A stretch of 64,000 nucleotides of DNA from JAAZNO01 sp964508025 (GTDB taxonomy: Bacteria > Chloroflexota > Anaerolineae > B4-G1 > SLSP01), in NCBI GenBank assembly GCA_964508025.1, contig CAZDSF010000003.1:32877-96876 (forward strand). Direction: 5' to 3'. Under the pieces are notes generated by a model. That model made no database searches, had not been told where the DNA came from, and saw only the letters and a program-made list of their open reading frames with translations. Shown piece by piece: positions 8,926-17,585 of the stretch (position 1 is its first letter; each line of letters begins with the position of its first letter). The translations under genes were made by a program, and so were the position numbers.

Positions 8926-9612
8926 ATGAGCGACGCGCGTCCCACCTCACTGTTTGATATCATCGGGCCGGTGATGGTTGGGCCGTCCAGCTCGCATACG
9001 GCGGGCGCAGTGCGACTGGGGCAAATCGCGCGCGCTATTCTGGGGATTCAGCCAGAGCGTGTGCTGATTGAGCTGCATGGATCATTTGCCTTAACGGGAC
9101 GCGGGCACGGCACCGATCGGGCCGTGGTCGCCGGGCTGCTTGGCTTCTCTACCCATGACGAACGTATCCCCGATAGCCTTGCACTGGCGCAACAGGTGGG
9201 CATGGAGGTGCATTTCGCCCCTGTGGATCTCGGCCCTGGTGCGCATCCCAATGCGCTGCGGCTCACCATGCGCGCCGGCGCGACGGAATGCTGTGTGACG
9301 GGCGCCTCGGTGGGCGGCGGGCTGGTGCTGATTACGGCTGTGGATGGTTACGAGGTCAATTTCTCGGCGGCTTATCACACGTTGCTGCTCGTCTCGGAGG
9401 ATCGGCCCGGCGCCATCAACGCGGTGACGAACTGGCTCGCGGCGCACCGCATCAACGTCGCCTTTCTCAGCGTGGGCCGGAAGGAGCGCGGCGGCGATTC
9501 GATTATGCTGATCGAGACCGATGATCCCATCCCTGCTGCTGTGATCGAAGGGCTGGCCTCTTTCCCCTGGGTGCGTTGGGTCCGTCACATCCAGCGCGTT
9601 ACTGAGATTTGA
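8926..9612 (+). CDS. sdaAB: L-serine ammonia-lyase, iron-sulfur-dependent, beta subunit
   Basis: Beta subunit of the two-chain, [4Fe-4S] L-serine dehydratase that makes pyruvate and ammonia. The N-terminal domain has FDIIGPVMVGPSSSHTAGAV. The C-terminal part (about 150-228) is an ACT domain with DRPGAINAVTNWL, the usual site of serine sensing. Length 228 is normal. Its start directly follows the stop of the hydrolase gene and its partner follows 29 bases later. Confidence 0.94.
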   Translation: MSDARPTSLFDIIGPVMVGPSSSHTAGAVRLGQIARAILGIQPERVLIELHGSFALTGRGHGTDRAVVAGLLGFSTHDERIPDSLALAQQVGMEVHFAPVDLGPGAHPNALRLTMRAGATECCVTGASVGGGLVLITAVDGYEVNFSAAYHTLLLVSEDRPGAINAVTNWLAAHRINVAFLSVGRKERGGDSIMLIETDDPIPAAVIEGLASFPWVRWVRHIQRVTEI

Positions 9613-9641
9613 GCATTTTTCAACGCCTGGGGTGTAAATCT

Positions 9642-10538
9642 ATGCAACTGTTGACTTCTATTGCGGAATGGGTAGCGCAGACTGAGACACAAGGCTGCGG
9701 CTTGCACGAGGTGGCGCTCCAGGCAGAGATGCGAGCGAGTGGTCAGTCGCGTGAAGCCGTTCTCGCTCAGTTGCGGGAGCGTTTGGGGATCATGCGCGAT
9801 AGTGTGGCGCGGGGATTGGCAGCGCAGGGGCGTTCGCTGAGCGGCATGACCGGCGGCGATGCGCGGCGCTTCGGCGCGTGGCTGGAGGGGCGCACGCCGG
9901 CGACCGGCTCGGTGTTGAGCCGCGCCATGCTCTACGCCCTTGCCGTGAACGAGGTGAACGCGGCGATGGGGTGTATCGTGGCGGCGCCTACGGCGGGGGC
10001 GTCGGGCGTCTTGCCGGGCGTGCTCTTCGCGCTCCAAGAGACGCTTGCTCTGCCCGATGCGGAGGCGCTCAATGGCCTGATTACTGCCGGCGGGGTTGGC
10101 GTGATCATCGGCTGGCGGGCCATGCTCTCCGGCGCGGAGGGCGGCTGTCAGGCGGAGGTGGGTTCGGGCGCAGCGATGGCGGCGGCTGCGGCGGTGCAAC
10201 TGCAGGGCGGTTCTCCGCGCCAATCGGCGCACGCGCTCGCCATTGCACTTAAGAACATGCTGGGTCTGGTCTGCGATCCCGTCGCCGGGCTGGTGGAAGT
10301 CCCCTGCATTCTGCGGAATGCGGGCGGCGTGGCGCAGGCGCTCGCCGCCGCCGATCTGGCGTTGGCGGGCATCGAGAGCGTCATTCCGCCGGATGAGGTG
10401 ATTGATGCGATGGGGCAGGTGGGGCGCTTACTGGATGTGCGCTTCAAAGAGACGGCGCAGGGGGGCATTGCCGCTTCGCCTACGGGGCGGCGCCTCGCTG
10501 CGCAGCTGCGTTCGCAGTGGGATGAGCAAGGCGGATGA
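9642..10538 (+). CDS. sdaAA: L-serine ammonia-lyase, iron-sulfur-dependent, alpha subunit
   Basis: Catalytic subunit holding the [4Fe-4S] cluster that activates serine for dehydration. Visible motifs are LSRAMLYALAVNEVNA, GCIVAAPTAGASGVLPG, GAEGGCQAEVGSG and GLVCDPVAGLVEVPC, which together supply the conserved cysteines. ATG 9642 (298 residues) gives the normal N-terminus; a TTG at 9609 would overlap the end of sdaAB and add 11 residues. With sdaAB it forms a complete enzyme. Confidence 0.94.
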   Translation: MQLLTSIAEWVAQTETQGCGLHEVALQAEMRASGQSREAVLAQLRERLGIMRDSVARGLAAQGRSLSGMTGGDARRFGAWLEGRTPATGSVLSRAMLYALAVNEVNAAMGCIVAAPTAGASGVLPGVLFALQETLALPDAEALNGLITAGGVGVIIGWRAMLSGAEGGCQAEVGSGAAMAAAAAVQLQGGSPRQSAHALAIALKNMLGLVCDPVAGLVEVPCILRNAGGVAQALAAADLALAGIESVIPPDEVIDAMGQVGRLLDVRFKETAQGGIAASPTGRRLAAQLRSQWDEQGG

Positions 10539-10569
10539 TGACCGGCGCCCGACAACCGAGATCCGTTCC

Positions 10570-11754
10570 TCAGCGGCTTTCGAGATCCGGTATTGCAGCG
10601 TTAGCCTCGACCTGCCGCGCCATCCACGCGGCGATGCTGGTGGTGAGCGGCACGGCGAGCAGCAATCCCAGGCTGCCCACCAGCGTCCGCACCACCTCTT
10701 CGGCGATGAATTCGCGGTTGAGGGTGAGATACCACGGCTCGGTGTAGAGCGCGAAGAGGATGATGAGGGGCAGCGCGGTGCTGGCATAGGCGAGCACCAG
10801 CGTGTTCACCATCGAAGCCAGGTGCGCGTTGCCCACCTTCATGCCCCGCGCGTAAACTTCGCGGCGACTGAACGCCGGATTGGCTTCGGCAATCTCGAAA
10901 ACTGTGACCGCTTGCGCCAGCACCACATCATCGAGGACGCCGCTTGCGCCGATGACAATGCCCGCCAGTAGCAGCCCGCGCATGTTCAGCGTGACGCCGG
11001 TCGCCTGCAAGTACAGCGTCTCCTCCGAGCCGAAGCCCGTGAGCGTAGTCAGTCCTACCCAGAGCAGCGCCATCGCTGCTGTGACGCCAAGGCTGGCGAG
11101 CAACGCCAGGAGCGCGGTGTGGGCGCGCACATTCCATCCCTGGATCAGATACAAGGTCACCGCCATCAGCGCCCCCATACCGACCAACGTTACCAGCATA
11201 GGATTGCGGCCCGCCAGCAGTTGCGGCAGAACGAAGCCGGTGATAGTCGCCATACTCAGTAGCAGTCCCACGATTGCGCGTAATCCCTGCCAGCGTCCCA
11301 CCACGAGCGTGACTGCGACGAAGAGCGCCGCCAGCGCCGCGAGGGGCGCCAGGCGCACCCGGTCGGCGAGGAAAGCCATCATCTCGCCATCGGGCCGTTG
11401 GGCGAGGATGACAAGCACCCGTTGTCCGGCGTGCGGCGTGATGCCGGCGGTTTGGTCTGTGCGCTGTTGCACAAGACTGAGACGTTGTCCCTGGAATTCA
11501 CCTCCCGAAAGGATTTCGATTTCGAGGGTGCGCGAATAGAGCCGCTCGCCGGTGGGTAATTCGGCGACGGCTTCAGCGCCTACCTGCAACACGCGCGCCT
11601 GGACGGTGTTTTCCTGCGACGCATCCTGCGATGCGAATTTCGCGGGCGGGCGCGTCACATGCAGCACGCCTAGCGCGATCACCAGCAACATCAGCAGCAG
11701 AATGGCGACGCCTTCCAACAGATATTGGTTTGTGCGTGTAGTTTGTTTTGGCAT
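10570..11754 (-). CDS. YibE/F family multi-pass membrane protein
   Basis: A 394-residue integral membrane protein of the YibE/F family (role not established). One N-terminal membrane helix at about 14-33 is followed by an external beta-rich domain (about 40-125) and then about eight hydrophobic helices. The family's conserved segment GASGVLDDVVLAQA is present, as is the loop around GMKVGNAHLASMVNTL. It is convergent with sdaAA, with only 31 bases between the stops. A TATAAT lies upstream on the minus strand in the 11810s without a clear -35. Confidence 0.88.
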   Translation of the reverse strand: MPKQTTRTNQYLLEGVAILLLMLLVIALGVLHVTRPPAKFASQDASQENTVQARVLQVGAEAVAELPTGERLYSRTLEIEILSGGEFQGQRLSLVQQRTDQTAGITPHAGQRVLVILAQRPDGEMMAFLADRVRLAPLAALAALFVAVTLVVGRWQGLRAIVGLLLSMATITGFVLPQLLAGRNPMLVTLVGMGALMAVTLYLIQGWNVRAHTALLALLASLGVTAAMALLWVGLTTLTGFGSEETLYLQATGVTLNMRGLLLAGIVIGASGVLDDVVLAQAVTVFEIAEANPAFSRREVYARGMKVGNAHLASMVNTLVLAYASTALPLIILFALYTEPWYLTLNREFIAEEVVRTLVGSLGLLLAVPLTTSIAAWMARQVEANAAIPDLESR

Positions 11755-11960
11755 CGAAGCTCCCTGTGTTATTCACCGAAGACCGAAGACTGGCGCCCGG
11801 GCTGTAAGGCTATTATAACGCAAGTTGGTCAGTTTTGTGTTTTTACAGGCTTATCATACAATAGCAGGGGAGCTGGGGAGCTGGTTGCTTGTTGTTTGTT
11901 ACTCGTTACCCCTGACTCCTGGCTTTCGCGCTGATTTGTCTTTTTCATGGAGGTGGCCGT

Positions 11961-13463
11961 ATGCATATCGCTTTTCTCAATCCGCAGGGCAATTTTGACG
12001 CCCAAGATAGTTATTGGACCGAGCACGCCGATTTTGGCGGACAGCTCGTGTATGTGAAGCAGGTGGCGCTGGCGATGGCGGCGCTGGGCCACACGGTAGA
12101 CATCGTCACCCGCAAAATCGAGGATCCCGCGTGGCCGGAGTTCGCCGAGACTTACGACCGCTACCCCGAATCCGAACGGGTGCGCATTGTGCGCCTCCCC
12201 GCCGGACCGCCTGAATTTCTCCGCAAGGAGCTGCTCTGGTCGCATCTGGTGCGCGATTGGGTGCGCAATATTGCGGGTTTCTACTTCCGCTCGAAAAGCA
12301 GCATCTTCCCCGATGCGCTGACCACCCACTACGGCGATGGCGGTCTGTGCGGCGCGCTACTCGAAGCGGAAACGGGCATCCCCTTCACCTTCACCGGGCA
12401 CTCGCTGGGCGCGCAGAAGCTGGATAAGCTCCATCCCACGCCGGAGACGCTGGCGGAGATTGACGCGCAGTATTACTTCTCGCGGCGCATCGCGGCGGAA
12501 CGCCTGAGCATGAACCGCTCGGCGGTGAACATCACCAGCACCCGCCAGGAGCGCATGGAGCAGTATGGACATCGCGCGTATCACGGCGCGGTGGATGTGG
12601 CGGATGACCGGCGCTTCGCCGTGATCCCGCCGGGCGTCAATCTGCTCACGTTCGATCAGGGCGCGCGCTATGTGGGCGAGGTGGCGACGCAAAATCACCT
12701 CCGCGCCATGCTGGCCCGCGATCTGGCGGAAGACCGCCGCGAGTTGCCCGCCATCATCGCCTCCAGCCGGCTCGACCCCAAGAAGAACCACCTGGGGCTG
12801 CTGCAGGCGTTCGCGCAATCGCCCGCGCTCCAGGCGGCGGCGAATCTGGTCATCTTCACCGGCGCGCTCGATAACCCGCTGCACGATGACGGCAAAGCCA
12901 GCCCGGGAGAGCGCGCTGTGCTGGTGGAAATCCGCCAGGTGATCGAAACGCACGCCCTCTGGGGCAAGGTGAGCGCGTTTGCCGTGCCGGGACAACCGGC
13001 GCTGGCGGCGGCGTACCGCTACTTCGCGCAGCGGCCCGGCTCCCTGTTCGCCCTCACCGCGCTCTACGAGCCGTTCGGGCTGGCCCCGCTTGAAGCGGCG
13101 GCGGCGGGCCTGCCACTGGTGGTGACGCGCAACGGCGGCCCTAGCGAGAGCCTGTTTGAGAACGGGATGGAGTATGGCGTGTTGGTGGATCCGGCAGACC
13201 CGGCGGATATCGCGCGCGGCTTGGAGCGGCTGGTGCTGGATCAGGGCGTGTGGGCGGAGTTCGCCCAGCGCGGACGGCAGCGCGTCCACGACCGATACAC
13301 CTGGGAGCGCACGGCGGAGGGGTATCTCGCCATCATCGAGGAGATCGTGGCCGATCCCAGCGCGCGCCGCCCGGCGGAACTGTTGCCCATCCCCGCCTAC
13401 TTCCAACAGCCGGATGAAACGGATACCGAACTGTTCGCCGCGTTGCAAACGCTCATTGCTTAA
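11961..13463 (+). CDS. GT4 glycosyltransferase, sucrose-phosphate-synthase-like
   Basis: Predicted to transfer glucose from a nucleotide sugar to fructose-6-phosphate or a similar acceptor. The 500-residue protein has the N-terminal acceptor signature FGGQLVYVKQVALAM, the TGHSLGAQKLDKL segment typical of sucrose-phosphate synthases, and the C-terminal EX7E motif in EPFGLAPLEAA. There is no C-terminal phosphatase domain. Alternatives in the same branch are mannosylfructose-phosphate synthase and sucrose synthase. GGAGG precedes ATG 11961. It heads the operon with pfkB, treS and pgmB; no obvious sucrose-6-phosphate phosphatase gene is in the window. Confidence 0.82.
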   Translation: MHIAFLNPQGNFDAQDSYWTEHADFGGQLVYVKQVALAMAALGHTVDIVTRKIEDPAWPEFAETYDRYPESERVRIVRLPAGPPEFLRKELLWSHLVRDWVRNIAGFYFRSKSSIFPDALTTHYGDGGLCGALLEAETGIPFTFTGHSLGAQKLDKLHPTPETLAEIDAQYYFSRRIAAERLSMNRSAVNITSTRQERMEQYGHRAYHGAVDVADDRRFAVIPPGVNLLTFDQGARYVGEVATQNHLRAMLARDLAEDRRELPAIIASSRLDPKKNHLGLLQAFAQSPALQAAANLVIFTGALDNPLHDDGKASPGERAVLVEIRQVIETHALWGKVSAFAVPGQPALAAAYRYFAQRPGSLFALTALYEPFGLAPLEAAAAGLPLVVTRNGGPSESLFENGMEYGVLVDPADPADIARGLERLVLDQGVWAEFAQRGRQRVHDRYTWERTAEGYLAIIEEIVADPSARRPAELLPIPAYFQQPDETDTELFAALQTLIA

Positions 13464-13488
13464 GCGAACTGATACAATCAAGTTTTCT

Positions 13489-13534
13489 TATTCGCCATTC
13501 GCCATTCGCAATTCGCCATTCGCCATTCGCAATT
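13489..13534 (+). repeat. ATTCGCC heptamer array upstream of the PfkB gene
   Basis: Six to seven tandem heptamers alternating CATTCGC and AATTCGC, ending a few bases before the GGAG of the gene at 13551. The same heptamer occurs at 7358-7388. Confidence 0.8.
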
Positions 13535-13550
13535 CACACAGGAGCGCAGC

Positions 13551-14510
13551 ATGAACCTGACCATCCCCAGCGGCGATCTGGATGTACTCGTCATTGGCGA
13601 GACGCTGATTGATTTCATCTCCGAGGAAGAGACCGATTCGCTGCGCCACGCGACGTTGTTCCGCAAGGTGGCGGGCGGCTCACCGGCGAATATCGCTGCC
13701 AACGTCGCCAAGCTGGGCGGGCAAGCGGCGATCATCTCCAAGACCGGTATCGGCGCGTTCGGACAGTTCCTCAAGGCGGAGCTCCACCGCGCCGGCGTAC
13801 GGACGGAGTACATGGTGATGGATCATCGGGTTCACACCAGCGTCATCTTCGTCTCGCGCACCAAAGGCACGCCGGACTTCGAGCCGTTCCGCGACGGCGA
13901 TTTCCGGCTCGAAGCAAAAGAAATCAGTGAGGAAGCCATCGCCCGCGCCAAAGTCGTCCACGCTTCGATGTGGCCGCTCTCGCGGGAGCCATCGCGCGGG
14001 GCGGTAGAGAAGGCGTTCCAGCTGGCGCAGGCGCAGGGCAAGCTCATCTCGCTCGATCCCAACTATAGCCCGCGGATATGGCCCGATTTCCGCGAAGCCA
14101 TGCAAGTGATCCGCCGGATGATGGGCTACACCACGCTCACCAAGCCCTCGCTTGATGATGCACAGCGGCTCTTCGGCGAGGGGAAGTCGCCGGAGGCGTA
14201 CATTGCGCTGTTCCATGAGATGGGGCCGCGCGTGGTAGTGCTCACGATGGGCGGGGCGGGGATGATCCTGTCTGCCGAGGGGCAGCAGACCTTCATCCCC
14301 GCGCAGCCGGTGAAAATTGTGGATGCCACCGGCGCGGGCGACTCGTTCTGGGCCGGGTTTCTGGTCGCCCTGCTGGATGGAAACCCGCTGGAGCGGTGTG
14401 TGCTGTTCGCGCGCGAAGTGGTGGGCCGCAAACTGAGCACCATCGGCCCGTTGCCGGATAATCTGGATCGGGCGGAGATATACGAGGCGATAAAGCGAAT
14501 CAGCGAGTGA
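13551..14510 (+). CDS. PfkB-family sugar kinase, probable fructokinase
   Basis: Ribokinase/PfkB-fold kinase of 319 residues that phosphorylates a sugar with ATP. The N-terminal GGSPANIAANVAKLGG and the C-terminal anion-hole and catalytic motif DATGAGDSFWAGF with its catalytic Asp are intact. Between a sucrose-phosphate-synthase-like gene and trehalose synthase, fructokinase is the likeliest activity, as it would provide fructose-6-phosphate; ribokinase or 2-keto-3-deoxygluconate kinase cannot be excluded. The spacing from the upstream gene is 87 bases, mostly heptamer repeats. Confidence 0.85.
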   Translation: MNLTIPSGDLDVLVIGETLIDFISEEETDSLRHATLFRKVAGGSPANIAANVAKLGGQAAIISKTGIGAFGQFLKAELHRAGVRTEYMVMDHRVHTSVIFVSRTKGTPDFEPFRDGDFRLEAKEISEEAIARAKVVHASMWPLSREPSRGAVEKAFQLAQAQGKLISLDPNYSPRIWPDFREAMQVIRRMMGYTTLTKPSLDDAQRLFGEGKSPEAYIALFHEMGPRVVVLTMGGAGMILSAEGQQTFIPAQPVKIVDATGAGDSFWAGFLVALLDGNPLERCVLFAREVVGRKLSTIGPLPDNLDRAEIYEAIKRISE

Positions 14511-14597
14511 GCGAAAAGGCGAGAAAGCGATAAAGCGAATCAGCGAATCAGCGAGAAGACGAGAGATGACTCGCAACTCATAACTCGCAACTAAAGG
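14492..14597 (+). repeat. GCGAATCAGCGA / AACTCGC repeats between pfkB and treS
   Basis: The string GATAAAGCGAATCAGCGA occurs at the very end of the pfkB coding region and again in the spacer near 14528, followed by a heptad series (ACTCGCA, ACTCATA, ACTCGCA) ending at the AAGGAG of treS. The repeat has therefore run into the C-terminal codons of pfkB. Confidence 0.65.
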
Positions 14598-14605
14598 AGT
14601 CACCC

Positions 14606-16237
14606 ATGATAACCGACTGGTATAAAGACGCGATTTTCTACGAAGTGCAGGTGCGCGCGTTTTGCGATAGCAACAGCGATGGCAAGGGCGATCTGGCGGG
14701 GTTGATGGCGAAGCTGGATTATCTACAAGCGCTGGGCGTGGATACGATCTGGATGCTGCCGATTTTCCCCTCGCCGCTGCGGGATGATGGCTACGATGTG
14801 GCCGATTACATGAGCATCCATCCCCATTTCGGCAACCTCGACGATTTCAAGGCGCTGCTAGAGGCGGCGCACGCGCGCGGATTGCGTGTGCTGGTGGAGC
14901 TGGTGGTCAATCACACCTCGGACCAGCACCCCTGGTTCCAGGCCTCGCGCGACCCCCAGCACCCGGAGCACGCCAAGTACCGCGATTGGTACGTTTGGAG
15001 CGACACGGACGATAAGTACCGGGGCGTGCGGATCATCTTCCTCGATACCGAGCCTTCCAACTGGACGTTCGATCCGGTGCGCGGGCAATACTTCTGGCAT
15101 CGGTTCTTCAGCCATCAGCCGGACTTGAACTTCGACAACCCCGAAGTGCAGCGGGCGATGCTCAAGGTGGTGCAGTATTGGATTGATCTGGGCGTGGACG
15201 GTTTCCGTGTGGACGCGCCGCCGTATCTGATCGAGCGCGAGGGTACGAGCTGCGAGAATCTGCCGGAGACGCACGCCTACTGCAAGCGGCTGCGCGCCTT
15301 CGTGGATGCTTACGCGCCGGGCACGTTCCTGCTCTCCGAAGCCAATATGTGGCCGGAAGATGTGATCCAGTATTACGGCGACGGGGACGAGTTCCACATG
15401 AATTTCCACTTTCCCTTGATGCCGCGCATCTTCATGGCGCTGGCGAAGCAAGATCGCAGCGACATCGAGGCCATCATGGCGCGCACGCCGGACTTGCCGG
15501 AGGGTTGCCAGTGGGGAACGTTCCTGCGCTGCCACGACGAGCTCACGCTGGAGATGGTCACGCTCGAAGACCGCCAGTTCTTATGGGATTTCTACGCGCC
15601 CGAACCACGGATGCGGCTGAATCTGGGCATCCGCCGCCGTCTCGCGCCGCTGCTCAATAACGACCGCGCCGCCATCGAGGTTGCCAACTCCATCCTGCTC
15701 ACGTTCATCGGCTCGCCGGTGCTGTATTATGGCGATGAGATTGGCATGGGTGACAACATCTGGCTGAACGACCGCGATGGCGTGCGGACGCCGATGCAGT
15801 GGGACGCCGGCCCCAACGCGGGCTTCTCCACTGCGCCCGCCGAGGCGCTCTTCCTGCCAGTGATTGACGATCCCGTGTACGGCTACCAAACGGTCAACGT
15901 GGCCGCGCAGGAGGCCGATCCCGGCTCGCTGCTTAACCGGATGCGCTATCTGCTCCAGGTGCGGAAGCAGCATCCCGTCTTCGGACGGGGAACGCTGGCG
16001 CTGCTCGATGCGCAGCCCAAATCCGTGCTGGCGTACCGGCGCGAGTTCGCGGGCGAGACGTACATCGTCGTGAACAACCTCGCGCCAGAAGCGATCAGCG
16101 CAACGTTGCCGCTGACCGAGCTCGCGGGCCGCGCGCCGGTGGATGTGCTCACCGCCGAGACGCTGCCGGAAATCGGCGGGGGGGAATATACGGTGGAACT
16201 GCCGCGCTACGGGTATCGGTGGTTGCGGCTTACTTGA
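14606..16237 (+). CDS. treS: Trehalose synthase / maltose alpha-D-glucosyltransferase
   Basis: GH13 isomerase that interconverts maltose and trehalose. The 543-residue protein starts DWYKDAIFYEVQVRAFCDSN. The catalytic nucleophile is Asp in DGFRVDAPPY, the acid/base is Glu in LLSEANMWP, and the third Asp is in RCHDELTLEM. The TreS-specific run RMRLNLGIRRRLAPLL and YYGDEIGMGDNIWLNDRDGVRTPMQW (cited in part) separate it from plain alpha-amylases. It lacks the C-terminal maltokinase domain found in some fusions. AAGGAG precedes the start. It would make or use trehalose as a compatible solute or carbon store. Confidence 0.93.
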   Translation: MITDWYKDAIFYEVQVRAFCDSNSDGKGDLAGLMAKLDYLQALGVDTIWMLPIFPSPLRDDGYDVADYMSIHPHFGNLDDFKALLEAAHARGLRVLVELVVNHTSDQHPWFQASRDPQHPEHAKYRDWYVWSDTDDKYRGVRIIFLDTEPSNWTFDPVRGQYFWHRFFSHQPDLNFDNPEVQRAMLKVVQYWIDLGVDGFRVDAPPYLIEREGTSCENLPETHAYCKRLRAFVDAYAPGTFLLSEANMWPEDVIQYYGDGDEFHMNFHFPLMPRIFMALAKQDRSDIEAIMARTPDLPEGCQWGTFLRCHDELTLEMVTLEDRQFLWDFYAPEPRMRLNLGIRRRLAPLLNNDRAAIEVANSILLTFIGSPVLYYGDEIGMGDNIWLNDRDGVRTPMQWDAGPNAGFSTAPAEALFLPVIDDPVYGYQTVNVAAQEADPGSLLNRMRYLLQVRKQHPVFGRGTLALLDAQPKSVLAYRREFAGETYIVVNNLAPEAISATLPLTELAGRAPVDVLTAETLPEIGGGEYTVELPRYGYRWLRLT

Positions 16238-16248
16238 GCGGAGGCGCC

Positions 16249-16902
16249 ATGACGATCCAAGCTTTCATTCTCGATCTCGACGGTGTGATCACAGATACCG
16301 CCGAATACCACTATCTGGCGTGGAAGCGGCTGGCGGATGAGGAGGGCGCGCCCTTCGACCGCGAAGCCAACGAGGCGCTGCGCGGCGTCTCGCGGCGGGC
16401 GTCGCTGGAGCTGCTGCTGGGCGAGGCCATCGCCCGTTACACCGAGGCGCAAATCCAGGAGATGATGGCCCGCAAGAATTCCTATTACGTCGCCATGCTC
16501 GATTCGATCACCCCCGCCGATTTCCTCCCCGGCGCGTGGGAGCTGCTGCAAGCAATCAAGGTGCGGGGGCTGAAGGTCGCCATCGGCTCGGCGAGCCGGA
16601 ACACGATGACGGTGCTGACACGCCTGGGCATTCCCGATTTCTTCGATGGCATTTCCGATGGCTACTGTGTGGTGCGCGCCAAACCCGCGCCGGATGTTTT
16701 CGTCTATGCGGCGGGATTGGTCGGCGTGCCCGTCCCCTATTGCGCCGTCATCGAGGATGCCGAGTCTGGCGTCGAGGGCGCGTTGCTCGCCGGTATGACT
16801 GCCGTGGGCGTCGGCCCGGCGGAGCGCGTCGGCAAGGCGCATTTCCGCTACGATTCCACGGCGGAGATTGATCTGGAGGAGATTCTGGGGAGGCTGCCAT
16901 GA
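16249..16902 (+). CDS. pgmB: Beta-phosphoglucomutase (HAD superfamily)
   Basis: Interconverts beta-glucose-1-phosphate and glucose-6-phosphate, the step that follows phosphorolysis of maltose or trehalose. The 217-residue protein has the HAD nucleophile loop LDLDGVITDTAEYHY, the cap-domain RGVSRRASL, IGSASRN (motif II), AKPAPDVF (motif III Lys) and EDAESGVEGA (motif IV). ATG 16249 has GCGGAGG upstream and is 11 bases from treS, so the genes are one operon. No maltose or trehalose phosphorylase is visible here, which leaves the source of beta-glucose-1-phosphate open. Confidence 0.92.
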   Translation: MTIQAFILDLDGVITDTAEYHYLAWKRLADEEGAPFDREANEALRGVSRRASLELLLGEAIARYTEAQIQEMMARKNSYYVAMLDSITPADFLPGAWELLQAIKVRGLKVAIGSASRNTMTVLTRLGIPDFFDGISDGYCVVRAKPAPDVFVYAAGLVGVPVPYCAVIEDAESGVEGALLAGMTAVGVGPAERVGKAHFRYDSTAEIDLEEILGRLP

Positions 16903-17450
16903 AACGGGTGCTTGTTCCCATTGCTGATGGTACCGAGGAGATGGAAGCCGTCTGCACGATTGATACGCTGCGCCGGGCGGGCGCGGAGGTGACGGTGGCT
17001 TCGGTGATGCCCAGCTTACAGGTGACCGCCTCCCGCGGGGTGAAGCTGGCGGCGGATGTGCTGATCGCCGATTGCGCCGACGCGACCTACGACTTGATCG
17101 CGGTACCGGGCGGCGTTCCCGGCGCGATGCATCTGCGGGATTCGGCGACGCTCACGGCTTTGCTCAAGGCGCAGGCGGCGGCAGGGCGGCTCTATGCGGC
17201 GATTTGTGCGGCGCCGGTAGTGGTGTTACAGCATCACGGGCTGCTGGAAGGGCGGCGCGCCACCTGCCATCCCAGCTTCGAGCCGCAGTTGCACAATGCA
17301 GAAGCGGCAGCTCAACGGGTAGTGGTGGATGGCAATTGCGTCACCAGCCGCGGCCCCGGCACGGCGATAGAATTCGCGTTGCAGTTGGCGGCGCAGCTCT
17401 TCGGCGAGGAGAAAGCGCGCGAGGTCGGCGCAGCGATGTTGGCGCGCTAG
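16899..17450 (+). CDS. DJ-1/PfpI family protein, YajL-like
   Basis: A 183-residue DJ-1 superfamily protein. The nucleophilic-elbow Cys is in AAICAAPVVVL and the partner Glu in DGTEEMEAV near the N-terminus, as in YajL and human DJ-1. The family is linked to glyoxal/methylglyoxal detoxification and oxidative-stress protection, with debate about mechanism. The start overlaps the end of pgmB by four bases (ATGA), so it is translated with the sugar operon, where it may deal with reactive carbonyls from sugar phosphates (inference). Confidence 0.9.
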   Translation: MKRVLVPIADGTEEMEAVCTIDTLRRAGAEVTVASVMPSLQVTASRGVKLAADVLIADCADATYDLIAVPGGVPGAMHLRDSATLTALLKAQAAAGRLYAAICAAPVVVLQHHGLLEGRRATCHPSFEPQLHNAEAAAQRVVVDGNCVTSRGPGTAIEFALQLAAQLFGEEKAREVGAAMLAR

Positions 17451-17585
17451 GGAGCGGGAGAGCAGAGGAGCAGAGGGGGTGGGGAGATAGGGAGATGGGG
17501 AGGTAGGGAGCAGCAGGGGAGATTGCTGGTCACCCCATCACCCCATCACCTCATCACCTCCATCTCCGCATTCCCTCATCACGCC
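17451..17585 (+). repeat. Purine-rich and ATCACCC heptad repeats between the sugar operon and nadB
   Basis: A G-rich run (GGAGATAGGGAGATGGGGAG) is followed by a C-rich one with ATCACCC-type heptamers. The two halves are complementary in part (GGGGTG/CACCCC), so they may also act as a weak terminator between the convergent operons. Confidence 0.5.

Noticed and set aside
13489..13534. Possible CRISPR array from regular repeats
   Set aside because: Units are 7 bases with no spacers, and no cas genes are in the window.
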